A stretch of DNA of 64,000 bases from positions 15,821,779 through 15,885,778 of the forward strand of contig CM064506.1 of NCBI GenBank assembly GCA_032716605.1, in the 5' to 3' direction. Numbering within the stretch: position 1 is the stretch's first letter; the number at the start of each line of letters is the position of its first letter. This DNA is from Paralithodes platypus. Lineage: Eukaryota > Arthropoda > Malacostraca > Decapoda > Lithodidae. This document shows, piece by piece, positions 32,903 to 43,004 of this stretch. A program made the translations under genes and the position numbers. The notes below the pieces were generated by a model. It searched no databases. It was given only the letters and a program-made list of their open reading frames with translations, and had not been told where the DNA came from.

Positions 32903-32995
32903 ACTGGTAACAAAGGTTATCTATACAATCTCTGGTTGGGGTAAGGATTACGTTACAGCATGGTGGCTAACATCTGTAGTCATGGCTGTCTAAGT

Positions 32996-34323
32996 ACATA
33001 CATACATACATACATAAAATTTTAAGACTGAGTGTTCCACACATAAGTGCAGTTTCAGTCTCTTGTCCTAATGGCGGCATTCCAGGCAACCCTGTTAAGG
33101 GCTGCTTCACTTGTCAAGTTCTTGGATTTGAGATCGGCGCGTATAGTCCGATCCCAGGTCTTCCTCGGTCCACCCCTTGGTGCAGCTCCCTCCACAATCA
33201 CAGACCTGCATTTTTTCACCCAATTTTGTTCATCCATTCTCTCCACATGTCCATACCATCCCAGTCTACTTGTACGCATCACCTCGCTAATACTCTTTAT
33301 ACCTAAACGTCTCCTCAGCTCAACATTTGTTATTCTATCCTGTAGCCTGGCCCCACACATCCATCTCACCATTCTCATCTCATTACGCTCCATTCTGTTG
33401 ACATCCTCTACTTTAACGGCCCATGTTTCTGAGGCATACGTCATTGCACTTCTAACACATGAGGCATACACCTTTCTCTTCATGGGAGGCATTCTTTTCA
33501 TGGTCAGGATTACATCATTCTCTGAACTTCCCCCAGCCACACCTAATTCTAGCAACAGTGGCAGCCTCAGCCCCACCACCGGCAGAGATGGTATCTCCTA
33601 GGTAACAAAACTTGTTCACCAGCTCCAAAGACTCATTTCCAAAATTCACAGCCACAGGATCACTTAACACAAGCTCGCCTTTGCACACTACGCACTCAAA
33701 TTTCTCTATTTCTGACTTATCCTTCGGCAGGGGCCCCTTTATTCTACTACAGCGCTTACTCCCATGGTGTACCCAACATCGACAGATGCTACATTGAATT
33801 GAGTTAACGCCCACTCCCTTTCCACACACTGCACATGGGTATGCACCGCTCTTTTCCACATTGCCTCGTCTCAAACTACAATGCATAACCTTGGTTTTGT
33901 TAATATTGACTCTTAAACCCTTGCTCGCCATGCCCTCTCTCCACTCTCTGAATTTGGCCTCAGCATCCTGCATACTGTCAGCTATTAGGACTAAATCGTC
34001 TGCATAAAACAGTTCCAACGGGAGTCCGCCTCTAAAAATTCTAGACAGCGCCTCCAAGACCATAATAAAGAGGAGGGGGCTTAACACTGAACCCTGATGG
34101 ACTCCAACACGGACTGCGAACTCATCACTCAGTACACCCTTCACCCTCACCGAACTTCGCGAATCCTCATACATCTTCATTATCACACGCACCAGCCACT
34201 CTTCCACACCAAGTTTCCTCATAGCCCACTGTACAACATCTCTAGGTACCCTATCAAAGGCCTTCTCCAGGTCCACAAACACAAAGTAAAGATCCCTGCC
34301 TTTTAGTAAGTATCTTTCCTGTA
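32996..34323 (-). pseudogene. 5'-truncated RTE-like LINE with a zinc finger inside its RT
   Basis: Minus-strand frame 34282-33515: VDLEKAFDRVPRDVVQWAMR (first catalytic Asp), GVHQGSVLSPLLF, LFYADDLVLIADS (YADD), then INKTKVM. A Cys/His cluster follows: YPCAVCGKGVGVNSIQCSIC, RCWVHHGSKRCS, FECVVC. The sequence then returns to FCYLGDTIS, and after a frame change near 33550 to YASCVRSAMTYASETWAV and LGWYGHVERM (to 33055). The 3' tail is (CATA)n at 33000-33016. It disrupts the E2 left LTR, whose uninterrupted form is at 49730. TAAGT may be its target duplication, but the right boundary is not exact. The product would be a reverse transcriptase; it is defective here. Confidence 0.8.
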
Positions 34324-34522
34324 TCTTATTGGGGCAATGGTTCTATATCTTGGTGTACCCGTGGGTATCTTTAATTTCTTATGAGTTTGGACATGTGGTT
34401 TCTTTTTTACATCTACTTCTCGGATGTAAGAACATACATAGATATAGGGCTGTCGGATTGGTTGGCGTTGGCTCAACTCAGGGACAGGGCATGGATGTTT
34501 TTAATATGAATGTATATTCTTG

Positions 34523-37500
34523 TATCCCCCCTGGGGGTTAGGGAATAGAATATGCCCCACGTGCCTCCTGCGTGTCGTAAGAGGCGACTAAAGAGGTTGG
34601 GTCGGTGGGCTTGCGACCCCCACCCGGAAAAAATATCGAAGCAAGGAAAAACGAACGAACAGCCTCGGATGCGGACGGAACCAACGTTGTCGAACCACGA
34701 CCGACTAAGGACATGCCTTCGGACATTCTGAGAATGGCTACGTGGAATGTTAGTGGCATGAATGATGGCACAAAAGAGAGAGAGGTTCTGGAAGTGTTAG
34801 TGAATGCCAGGCTGGATGTATGTGGAATGACAGAGACCAAATGGAAAGGTTCAGATGTAGAGAGTGGGAGTGTGGAATGGGTGTGTGTGCTGGAGTGAGT
34901 GAAGGAACAGCGAGAAGGTGCATGTTTGTTTGTAAGTAGCAAATGGAAGGAATGTGTAAGAGAGTATGGGTCTGTGGGTTCAAGGATTGTGTGGGTGAGA
35001 ATGAAAGTAGGAATACAAACGTGGGTGATTGTATGCGTGTATGCCCCGACAGAGGATATACTTGAAAGAAAGAAAGAGGAGTTCTGGATGAATGTGGAGG
35101 CGTGCCTGGAGAAGTTTGACAAGAACGAAAGAATATTTCTGATTGGGGATATGAATGGTAAGGTGGGTGATAGGAAAGTTGAGGGAGTGGTGGGAGGGAG
35201 GGGGGTACCATCAGAGGTGAATGGGAATGGTAGTGCACTTGTGGACGTATGTGTGGGGGAGGCTGTGGATAGCCAACACCTTCTTCCGACACAGAATGAT
35301 CCACAGGTACACGTGGAAACGGATGTTGACGATGAAGGATAAGACAGTGGTGGAACGAAAGTCATTGATTGATTATGTATGTGTGGATGAACGAATGAAG
35401 AAATCTGTGATGGATGCTAGGGTGTATAGGGGCATTGGAGGGGTCTGTCTGATCATTATTAGTGGTAGCTAAGGTTAGGATACAAAAGAAGTGGGTGAGA
35501 GCGGGAGGGAGGCGAGAGGAGGGTGGAATGGTGAGGAGGGTGGAGAGGTTGCAGGAGGAGGAAATCAGGGAGGAGTACAGAGCAGTGGAAAGACGACTAG
35601 GTGGGTTCGACCTGGAAGTTATGGAGGAAGTGGAGGAGATGAGCAAGGTGTTTAAGGATGAGATCTGTGCAGCATGTGAGGAGGTGTGGAGTGAGGAGAG
35701 GAGGGGAGTGAAAGGTACAGCATGGTGGACAGAAGAGGTAAGAATAGCTGTGGAAGAAAAGAAAAGCATATAGAGAGTGGTTGGGTAGTAGAGGGAATGA
35801 AGATTCCGAGAGACAGAAACGAGCGAGGTACGTGGAGAGTAAGAGGGTGGTGAAGAGAGTAGTGAAGGAAAGTAAGAGAAGAGTAGATGAATTTGGAAGG
35901 AATCTGAGTGTAAAATGGAGGGAGAGTAAGAAACTGTTCTGGAAAGAAGTCAAGAAAGTTAGGGAAGGTAGCAAGGGAAACAGTAAGGGTGTGAAAGATT
36001 AGAATGGGAGAATGCTAGCCGAGAAGCAAGAGAGAGTCGAAAGATGGAGTACTTCAGTGAGATGCTAAATGAAAGGAATGAAGAGCCAGCAAACATAGCT
36101 GGATATGGTATGGGAGGGAGAAGAGAAGTAGTGGAGGAGGAGGTGAGATCAGGAGGTCAGAAGTGTGGGAAGCCATGAAAAGAGTGAAGTTGGGGAAAGC
36201 ACCAGGAACAGATGGAGTGTGTGGGGAAATGTTGGTGTGGTGAGATAGTGATAGAATGGGTATGGAAAATGTGCAAACTAGCATGGGAGAAGGGGAGTGC
36301 ACCCGATGACTGGAAGACTGGCATAATAGACCCCCTATATAAGGGCAAAGGGGAAAGAGGATGTGTGGTAACCACCGAGGAATATGTCTTCTAAGCGTAG
36401 TAGGGAAGGTATACAGTAGGGTGATTGAGAGAGTGAGAGTGAGAACGGAGAATGGATAGGCGACGAGCAGGAGGTTTTAGGAAGGGAAGATGTGTAGATC
36501 ATTTTTTACCCTGAATTGTGTTGTGAGAAGTATCTGGAGAAGAAACAAAGGTGTATATTGCCTTTATGGACTTGGAGAAGGCCTATGACAGAGTGGATAG
36601 AGGTTTTGTGGAAAGTACTTAGAATATACGGAGTAGAGGGCAAGTTGCTGAAAGCAGTGAAGAGCATGTATGAGGGTGCAAAGGCGGCAGTACGTGTGGA
36701 GAGTGAGCAGAGCGAGTTCTTTGACCTGAATGTTGGTTTGAAACAGGGGTGTGTGATGTCCCCGTGGTTGTTTACTGTATATATGGATGGAGTTATGAAA
36801 GAAATACTATCAAGAGCAGTGGATGTTGGTGTATCGCTGAAAAGGGAGGGAATTGAGTGGAAGCTACCTATACTGCTGTTTGCGGATGATACAGTTCTGA
36901 TGAGTGATAATGAATGGGAGTTGCAGGGTCTGGTAAATGAGTTTGGAACAGTGTGCGAAAAACGTAATTTGAAGGTAAATACGGGGAAGAGCAAGGTTGG
37001 TCTTCGAAAGGGGTGAAGTCACAGAGTGTGAGGTGAAGCTGAACGGTCAGGCTATGGAGATCGTCAACTCTTTTAAGTATCTGGGCAGTGTGTTGAGTAA
37101 AGATGGGACTATGGATGAAGAGGTGCGGGAGAGGGTACAACAGGGGAAGAGGGTTGTAGGAACGCTAAAAGCAGTAACAAGAATAGGGTGGTCAGTATGG
37201 AAGTGAAGAACTCCTTGCATGACAGTGTGGTAAACCCGACACTGACTTACGGAAGCGAATGGACGTTGGTTGAGAGACTCAGACCAAGAGTGAGAGCAGT
37301 TGAAATGAATTACTTAAGGAGTGCGTGCGGAGTTACATGGAGGGATAGACAGACTAATGAGGAAGTAAGAAGGTGTGGTGTGGAGGTAGATGTGCTGGAA
37401 AGTGGAAAAGGAACAACTTGAGATGGTTCGGCCATATGGAACGTATGGAAAGCGAGAGAATGACTAAGAGGGTGTACGAGAGCGAGGTGGAGGGACAGAG

Positions 37501-37675
37501 GGGGAGAGGTAGACCGAATATGAGGTGGAAGGATGGAGTGAGGAAGTACATGAACGAGGGCGGTGCTGGTTGGGGGGAGGGGCGTCGACTGACTGGGGAC
37601 AGAGGTGCATGGGGGCGGTTCGTTCGTGGCCACCCCTTCGGGGATCACGGCGTCAGGCAATAGATAGATAGATAG
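34523..37675 (+). pseudogene. Near full-length RTE-clade LINE (3.15 kb), decayed
   Basis: The target duplication ATATTCTTG lies at 34514-34522 and 37676-37684, and the 3' tail is (TAGA)n (37661-37675). Plus-strand fragments in order: endonuclease start RMATWNVSGMNDG with TETKWKGS (34605-34898, stop at 34896); VCVYAPTEDI and IGDMNGKVG (34899-35342); linker pieces (35462-36002); APDDWKTGIIDPLYKGKG (about 36212-36394); RT VGLKQGCVMSPWLF and LLFADDTVLMSD (36516-37016); FKYLGSVLSKDG (36997-37206); a C-terminal region with VNPTLTYGSEW (37188-37421) and FGHMERMESERMTK (37373-37663). It has one in-frame stop and at least six frame changes, so it is dead. The length equals a typical RTE element. Confidence 0.85.
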
Positions 37676-37841
37676 ATATTCTTGTTCATCATCGTGTAGG
37701 TAGAATCGGGCGGGTAAGAGGTGTAGGACACGAAGTAATATGGCGTAGTGTGGACTGTGGATACGAAGGAGGTAAGTGGAAGACGTATGACAATTGTGGA
37801 AAAGTAAATGGAAAACGGTGAACACAATGGCGGATAAAGAT

Positions 37842-38140
37842 ACTTAACCTAAGGATTGAATACATAGATTTTATGGGCGATGAGTCTTCAGAAACTTAGT
37901 CTGGCAAGACAAGATATGTTAGGGAATGTTAACATTAATACTTAAACTAAGGATTAAATACATAGATTTTATGGGGCGATGGGTCTTCAGAAACTTAGTC
38001 TGGCAAGACAAGATATGTTAGGGAATGTTCATATTAATACTTAACCTAAGGATTGAATACATAGATTTTATGGGGGCGATGGGTCTTCAGAAACTTAGTC
38101 TGGCAAGACAAGGTATGTTAGGGTATGTTAATATGAATAT
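37842..38140. repeat. Three tandem 98-99-bp repeats, E2 left LTR
   Basis: Copies start at 37842, 37940 and 38039 with ACTTAAACTAAGGAT or ACTTAACCTAAGGAT. They are homologous to the four-copy array at 8723-9117 and to 50090-50388. Confidence 0.9.
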
Positions 38141-38375
38141 CTTAAACCTAGGGACAGCATGGGTGTATTAACTTCTAAGGTATATAACGTCTACTTCTCG
38201 GATGTAAGAACATACATAGATATAATTATGGCTGTCTGATGTGTTGGCATTGGCTCAACGTAGGGACAGGGCATGGGTGTTTTTAATATGAATGTATATT
38301 CCTGTTCATCATCTTTGTAGTTAGAAGTGTAGGACACGAGAGGGTAGTGTACGTGAGGTGTGGAAAATGGTCAGT

Positions 38376-39017
38376 TTAGAAGGGGTATGTAGGTGTGGCC
38401 TGGAGCTGCTTAGCCCTGCGGGCTTGGGCCTGTCTGAATTGGCTGGCTCGGTCAGCTGGTCCTTTCGTTCTGTGGACCTTTCTTTCGGGTGTTTCTGTGT
38501 GGTGTTCGCTCGTGGCTTCTGTGGTGGGCTTCTTGTTCTGGGGCATTTTACTTCCCTCTCCTTCATTATAGGCTCGTCCTCGAGCCTCAAGGCTGAAGTA
38601 AAAAGAAGCATAGTCATGGTGGGTCATTTTAAGGGTATTTAGAAGGTTCCACCAAGCAAGAGAGCGACGGTCAGGTTTCTTTTGCAGGTCAATGTATACC
38701 TGTAAGAATGTGTCCTCTATGTTGTGGCGGGCGGCTGCCCGGGCTTGATGTGGGCGTGGTACACGGGCCAAGTGTCCAGTGGGGGTTTTTACTTTAACCT
38801 TCCGTATGAATGGTTTGTAGCTTTCCCCCGTGGGGGTCGGAGTGAGGTGTGTGGGATTGACAGGAGGTCTGTTTAGTGTGGTGAATGGGTTACTAACCGA
38901 AGGGGGATTCACGCGTGACAACAGAGCTGGGGATGAAGGGGGAATGTGAGTATGGGTTTTTTTTGGTTTTCTTGGGCGGTGTTGTAGGTTGGGAAAATAT
39001 AGTGAGGCAATGCGCAA
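38376..39017 (-). CDS. E2 3'-terminal ORF of unknown function, running into the LTR
   Basis: A 213-codon frame downstream of integrase, in the position where some Gypsy-type elements carry an extra gene. The middle reads ARVPRPHQARAAARHNIEDT, then FLQVYIDLQKKPDRRSLAWW, which looks folded; the rest is Pro-rich (N-terminus) or Lys/Arg/Thr-rich (C-terminus). No signal peptide, membrane helix or Cys pattern of an envelope protein is visible. The polypurine tract is part of the frame (EGEGSKMP), and the last 58 or so codons lie in the LTR. The ATG at 39017 is the first Met; an in-frame partner upstream was not established. I do not recognise the family. Confidence 0.4.
   Translation of the reverse strand: MRIASLYFPNLQHRPRKPKKTHTHIPPSSPALLSRVNPPSVSNPFTTLNRPPVNPTHLTPTPTGESYKPFIRKVKVKTPTGHLARVPRPHQARAAARHNIEDTFLQVYIDLQKKPDRRSLAWWNLLNTLKMTHHDYASFYFSLEARGRAYNEGEGSKMPQNKKPTTEATSEHHTETPERKVHRTKGPADRASQFRQAQARRAKQLQATPTYPF
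38551..38566 (-). promoter_or_regulatory. Polypurine tract of E2
   Basis: The minus strand reads GAAGGAGAGGGAAG next to the LTR boundary (TAAAATGCCCC). A purine run directly before the 3' LTR primes plus-strand DNA synthesis in LTR elements. Confidence 0.6.
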
Positions 39018-39785
39018 GATCGGTTTAGGTAAGGTGGGTGAAGGTGTGTGGGAAGGAGGGGGTGTGTGTTGTGTGGCTTGGGTCCTGAGTGTCAGAACGG
39101 GGTGTTATTTTTGTATCGCTGTCTTTAAATCTGATGGGTCTGTTGATTATTCTACCTCTGGCGGTCCTGGTGGGAAGGTAGATGTTTGTCGTGGGACTTG
39201 AGTCGCTCGACGATGTTTTATATTGAGGGGAAGAACGTTTTACAGGTAAAGGACATGTGGGGGTTCTCTCAAGGGTGACTTTGTGGGGGGGATTCCTTAG
39301 GGGTTGGTTGGTTGGGGGTTCGGTGAGATGAGGAGGTTGGTCGATGTGTGGAGTGGAAAGGGGTGGATGCGGGGGGGGCTAGACGGGTGGGTAAGGAGTG
39401 TAGATTTAAGTTGGAGGGTTGGGGGTAGGGACGTGTGTGGGGTGTGTCGTTTGGTGATTTGCTGGTGGTGGCAGTGGGCGGTTTTATGGGTGTTTGGTGG
39501 GGGTTGAGAGGGGATGAGGTTGAAGAGGAAGGCATGTGTTTTGTTGCGGGGGTGGGGGTGGTTACTTCTGGGCTATAGTTAGAGGGTTTATGGTGTTTAG
39601 GGGTGATTATTCGTCTTCTTTCCCTTTGTGGAGGAGAAGTCGACGAAGAAGAAGAGGAGGAGGTTAGTGGTCTGGCACCCCTACGGAATTTGGTTAGCAG
39701 GGTGTGTTTCCTGGAGGTTTTAAAAAGTTTGTGTCGTGGGCGTAGGTTGTAGCGTGAGGTTACTGAGGTAGATTGTGTGGTTTTC
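39018..39785 (-). other. E2 region between integrase and the last ORF: Pro-rich, frames broken
   Basis: The minus strand gives short Pro/Ser/Thr-rich frames (for example 39269-39535) without motifs. A GAA/GAG-rich stretch at about 39622-39665 encodes a short Ser/Thr-rich or acidic run depending on frame. It is probably the decayed C-terminal tail of Pol or the start of the last ORF. Confidence 0.4.
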
Positions 39786-40445
39786 TTAGTGTGGTGCTTG
39801 GGGAAGGTATGTCAGGGCTAGACGGCAGAGTCTCTGTTGTGGTCGGGATTGTGGGGGATGCTTTCGTATTTGGATAAGCGGGGGAGGTACTTGATTATCA
39901 GAAGTGAACGAAGGTGTCATGGTGGAGGAGGGTGTGATAGTGGGGGCTTGGGGTTTGTGGAGGTTAGTTCGGGGGGTATGTTGAGGAATGGTCTGTCTGT
40001 TCGGTGTCGGAGGGCTTAGGTCTTTAGGGGTTTGTGTGGGGATTTTCATAGCTGGAGTGTATGGCGTAATAGGGGTGTTTAATTCTGGTTCAGCCGTGTG
40101 GGGTGGGGGATTGTCTTGTGGTTGGAGTGGTTTAAACGCTCGGACGAATCTAGTTCGGAACGTGCGAGTCACGCCGTGATAGTCGATGGTGACTTGATAG
40201 GCGTTTGGGACTTGTGTGATGGTGTAGGGCCCGACATAGCGAGGGCCTAACTTGTTGGTGATAGGGAGGTTGGCTACCATTACGGTGTCATGGATGGCGA
40301 AAGGGTTTTTGTCATCGATGTTATCAGTTTTGGTGTCCTGACAGATCTGGGCGGTATGGAGGGTGTTTTGCAGATGTTGCAGTGGGTCAATTGTGGAGGT
40401 GGTGGAGGGAAGGTGAGCGTGGTGTGGTGGAATGGCAGTAACAGG
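39786..40445 (-). pseudogene. E2 integrase C-terminal module (GPY/F type), frameshifted from pol
   Basis: In the frame after a run of G at 40443-40450 the minus strand continues AIPPHHAHLP, then LQHLQNTLHTAQICQDT and FAIHDTVMVANLP. It then reads KLGPRYVGPYTITQVPNAYQ, the GPY/F motif that ends many Gypsy integrases, and a Pro-rich tail. It belongs to the protein encoded at 40446-42523. A one-base indel in the G-run separates them; a sequencing error in the homopolymer is as likely as real decay. Confidence 0.75.
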
Positions 40446-42523
40446 GGGGGTACGCCGTGAACACGTTCATGAGGGGAAATACCGTCTTCTCGGGGACAGG
40501 TGTTCATGCCCCATTGTATCATTTTTAGTTGTGATGGCCAGTCTGTGGTGTTAAAAGCAATCATTTTTGTTCGCAACTGATTGTTGATGGTGCGATGGCT
40601 GCGTTCGCATATAGCATTTCCTTGAGGCCAGTATGGGGATGAGTGTTTAATCTTAATGCCACATTGTTGGGTGAACTGTTGCCAAACGTGTCCACTAAAC
40701 TCGGGGGCATTGTCGGATAGAAGAGCAAGGGGCAGACCGAATATAGGGAATACTTCAGTGGCAAGCAGTGTGGCGACTGTGGTGGCTGTGTGGTCTTTAG
40801 CTGGGCAGGCGATTAAAAATTTGGAATAGACGTCCACAAATGTGACGATATAGCGCTTGCCAGCGTAAGGAGGAAACGGGCCCATGATGTCGAGGGATAG
40901 GACTTGGAATGGTTTGGTAGCCGACAAGGTACCAGCTGGGCCTGGGGTGCATGATCTATCCTTTCCCAATAAACACGGTTTGCAGGATTCTGTCACTCGT
41001 TGTGCAGTTTTGGAGGGGTTGGGGGTCCAGTATTGGTCTGTGAAGATTTTTAACATCTTCTTTTGTCCCAGGTGTATGCCGTTTCCCTCGTGGATGGCAA
41101 TCATGTAGTCATGGGCAATGGTGGGGTCCAAGATTATGTGACCAGTGTCTGTGGCAAGTTGATCTCCCCAGCGAGTCAGTCCCCGGAAGATATTTAACGG
41201 TATCCAGGGGGGTCTGATTCTTGCTTCCCAAGATTGAATTAGGGAGGGGGCTGGGGGGGCATTCTGTCGGAGGGTGGGGGTAGATACCAACTGAGTGTTT
41301 TGTAAGGCGGCTAGGTTGGTGGGGGGGTCTTTTGGTACTGGCAAATGTGACAGGGCGTCTGCATTAGTATGGAGTTTGCCTGGACGATATTGTATGGTAA
41401 AGTCGTAGTCCTCTAGTGTCTCCCTCCAACATACCAAAATGGCTGAGTTGGTTTCGCACCTACGCAGCCATTGTAAAGATTGATGGTCGGTAATTATTTC
41501 GAGTTTTGCGCCCAACACAAATGACCGGAAGTGGCTGAGTGCCCAAATGATCCCTAAGCACTCTCTCTTGGTGGCTGCGTAATTCTGTTGTGGTTGGGTG
41601 AGGGTGGAGCTGGCATACGCTATCACATGTTCCTCTCCGTCTCTGACTTGAGCTAAAACTGCACCCATGGCGTACAGAGATACGTCGGTATAAAGACGGA
41701 AAGGTTTTTGGTAGTCAGGGAAAGTGACAATAGGGGCTTGGATTAGCTTTTGCTTCAAAGTGTTAAACGCGAGGTCTCTTTCAGGTGTCCAGGTGAACGG
41801 GGTGTCTTTGTGGGTAAGTTGGTGGAGGGGTCTGGCTATGGTGGCAAAGTGGGGGACGAAACGTCTGTAGTATGTGGCTAAACCTAGAAACGAACGTATT
41901 CCTTTAACAGTGGTGGGTGGGGTTTGGTTTTGTATGGCTTGAAGTTTCTTTGGGTCTGGCGCAATACCATGTTCAGATATCACGTGTCCGAGGAAATCTA
42001 CCTTATTCCGGGCAATCACGCACTTTGAGGGTTTTAATTTCAACCCGGCGGCTCGGATTCTTTGAAGGACTTGTCTCAACCTGAGGAGGTGTTCTTCCCA
42101 GGTTGGAGAGTACACAATAATATCGTCCAGATAGGCTAGGCAGGTTTCCCAGGTTAGGCCATGTAATACCGCTTCCATCAAACGGGAGAAAGTGGCGGGT
42201 CCGTTACAGAGGCCAAAAGGTAGGACGTTAAATTCATAGTGATGGCCACCACTAGTGGAAAATGCTGTTTTCTTTTGGTCCTCGCCCTTGATAGGCACTT
42301 GCCAATACCCTGCTTGCAAGTCGAGGGTAGTGAACCATTTGGATCCGTGTAGGGAGTCAAGGGAATCGTCTATTCGGGGTAAGGGCATAGCGTCTTTAAT
42401 GGTTACGTCATTTAACCTCCTGTAATCGACGCAAAAACGGGTTGTCCCATCTTTCTTTTTGACTAAGACAACAGGGGAAGACCAGGGGCTAATGGACGGG
42501 GTGGCAATCCCGGCCTCTAACAT
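40446..42523 (-). CDS. E2 Pol: reverse transcriptase, RNase H and integrase core
   Basis: The product copies element RNA to DNA and inserts it. Domains in order: RT with SPWSSPVVLVKKKDGTTRF, DYRRLND, TTLDLQAGYWQVP, LPFGLCNGPATFSRLM and CLAYLDDIIVYSP (YLDD catalytic pair); the connection FLGLATYYRRFVPHFA; RNase H starting LYTDVSLYAMGAVLAQ, with KRECLGIIWAL and TDHQSLQWL; integrase HHCC finger (HEGNGIHLGQKKML, ESCKPCLLGK); catalytic core LSLDIMGPF, LSDNAPEFSG and NAICERSHRT (the D, D, E positions present). This is a Gypsy/Metaviridae-type order (RT-RH-IN). The listed frame stays open to 40280, but after the G-run at 40443 its last 55 residues are out of register. The upstream frame is also broken, in the G-run at 42589-42596. 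Otherwise intact. Confidence 0.93.
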
Positions 42524-42569
42524 TTCCTGGACTTGGCGTTCCTCTTCCTGACGTTGTATGGGGTTCTTT

Positions 42570-43004
42570 CTACGGGATGGTTGTCGTATGGGGGGGGCCT
42601 GTGGTGTTAATAATGTGTTGTTCTATATCAGTCTGTCCGATTTCGGTGGGTTGTTGGGCAAACACGTCACTGAATTCCAGCAGTAGGTCGTACATGCCGT
42701 TCTTTTGGTGGTCAGATAATGTCTCAGGGAGAGGGGGCAATTGGAGGCTGGTAGGGGTGTCGTTAAAATCTATGGGGAGGTCATCGAAAGTTTCGAGGTC
42801 TCCTATAATGAGACCTTTTGGTAGTGTCAGGGATTCTTCTGAGATATTTGCCACGAGAATGTGGTTGATGCGAGCGGAAATGATGGCGGGTTGTAAGAGG
42901 CAACGATGGGGGTTGGGGGACGTGGTAGTGGGGGAAAATATCATGTGCGTTTGGGGTATGGGCCGCAGGTTCACCCATTTTTGATGGTGGGGGGAATTTG
43001 GCAT
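42570..43004 (-). CDS. E2 Pol linker before RT
   Basis: Minus-strand frame with SARINHILVANISEESLTLP, then GLIIGDLETFDDLP and LLEFSDVFAQQPTEIGQTDI. This is the usual lead-in of Gypsy RT (the KGxxIGxL and FSDVFA motifs). It joins the RT frame through QPSRRKNPIQRQEEERQVQE after a one-base shift in the run of seven G at 42589-42596. No separate function is implied. Confidence 0.7.
   Translation of the reverse strand: MPNSPHHQKWVNLRPIPQTHMIFSPTTTSPNPHRCLLQPAIISARINHILVANISEESLTLPKGLIIGDLETFDDLPIDFNDTPTSLQLPPLPETLSDHQKNGMYDLLLEFSDVFAQQPTEIGQTDIEQHIINTTGPPHTTTIP

Larger units (their letters stand above)
30007..38550 (-). mobile_element. Left (3') LTR of Gypsy-like element E2, with three nested insertions
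   Basis: It starts TGTTATGCCC at 30007 and ends GGGGCATTTTA at 38550. Subtracting the 413-bp retroposon (32490-32902), the first RTE-like LINE (about 32996-34323), the second (34523-37675) and the duplicated target bases leaves about 3.63 kb, against about 3.66 kb for the right LTR. The two LTRs look nearly identical by eye, implying a recent insertion. Confidence 0.85.

Noticed and set aside
34538..35974. Long Ser/Thr/Leu-rich ORFs on the minus strand
   Set aside because: Antisense shadows of the G/A-rich RTE coding strand, which carries the real motifs.
38376..39017. Envelope gene of an infectious retrovirus-like element
   Set aside because: No signal peptide, membrane anchor or Cys pattern; the frame overlaps the polypurine tract and LTR.
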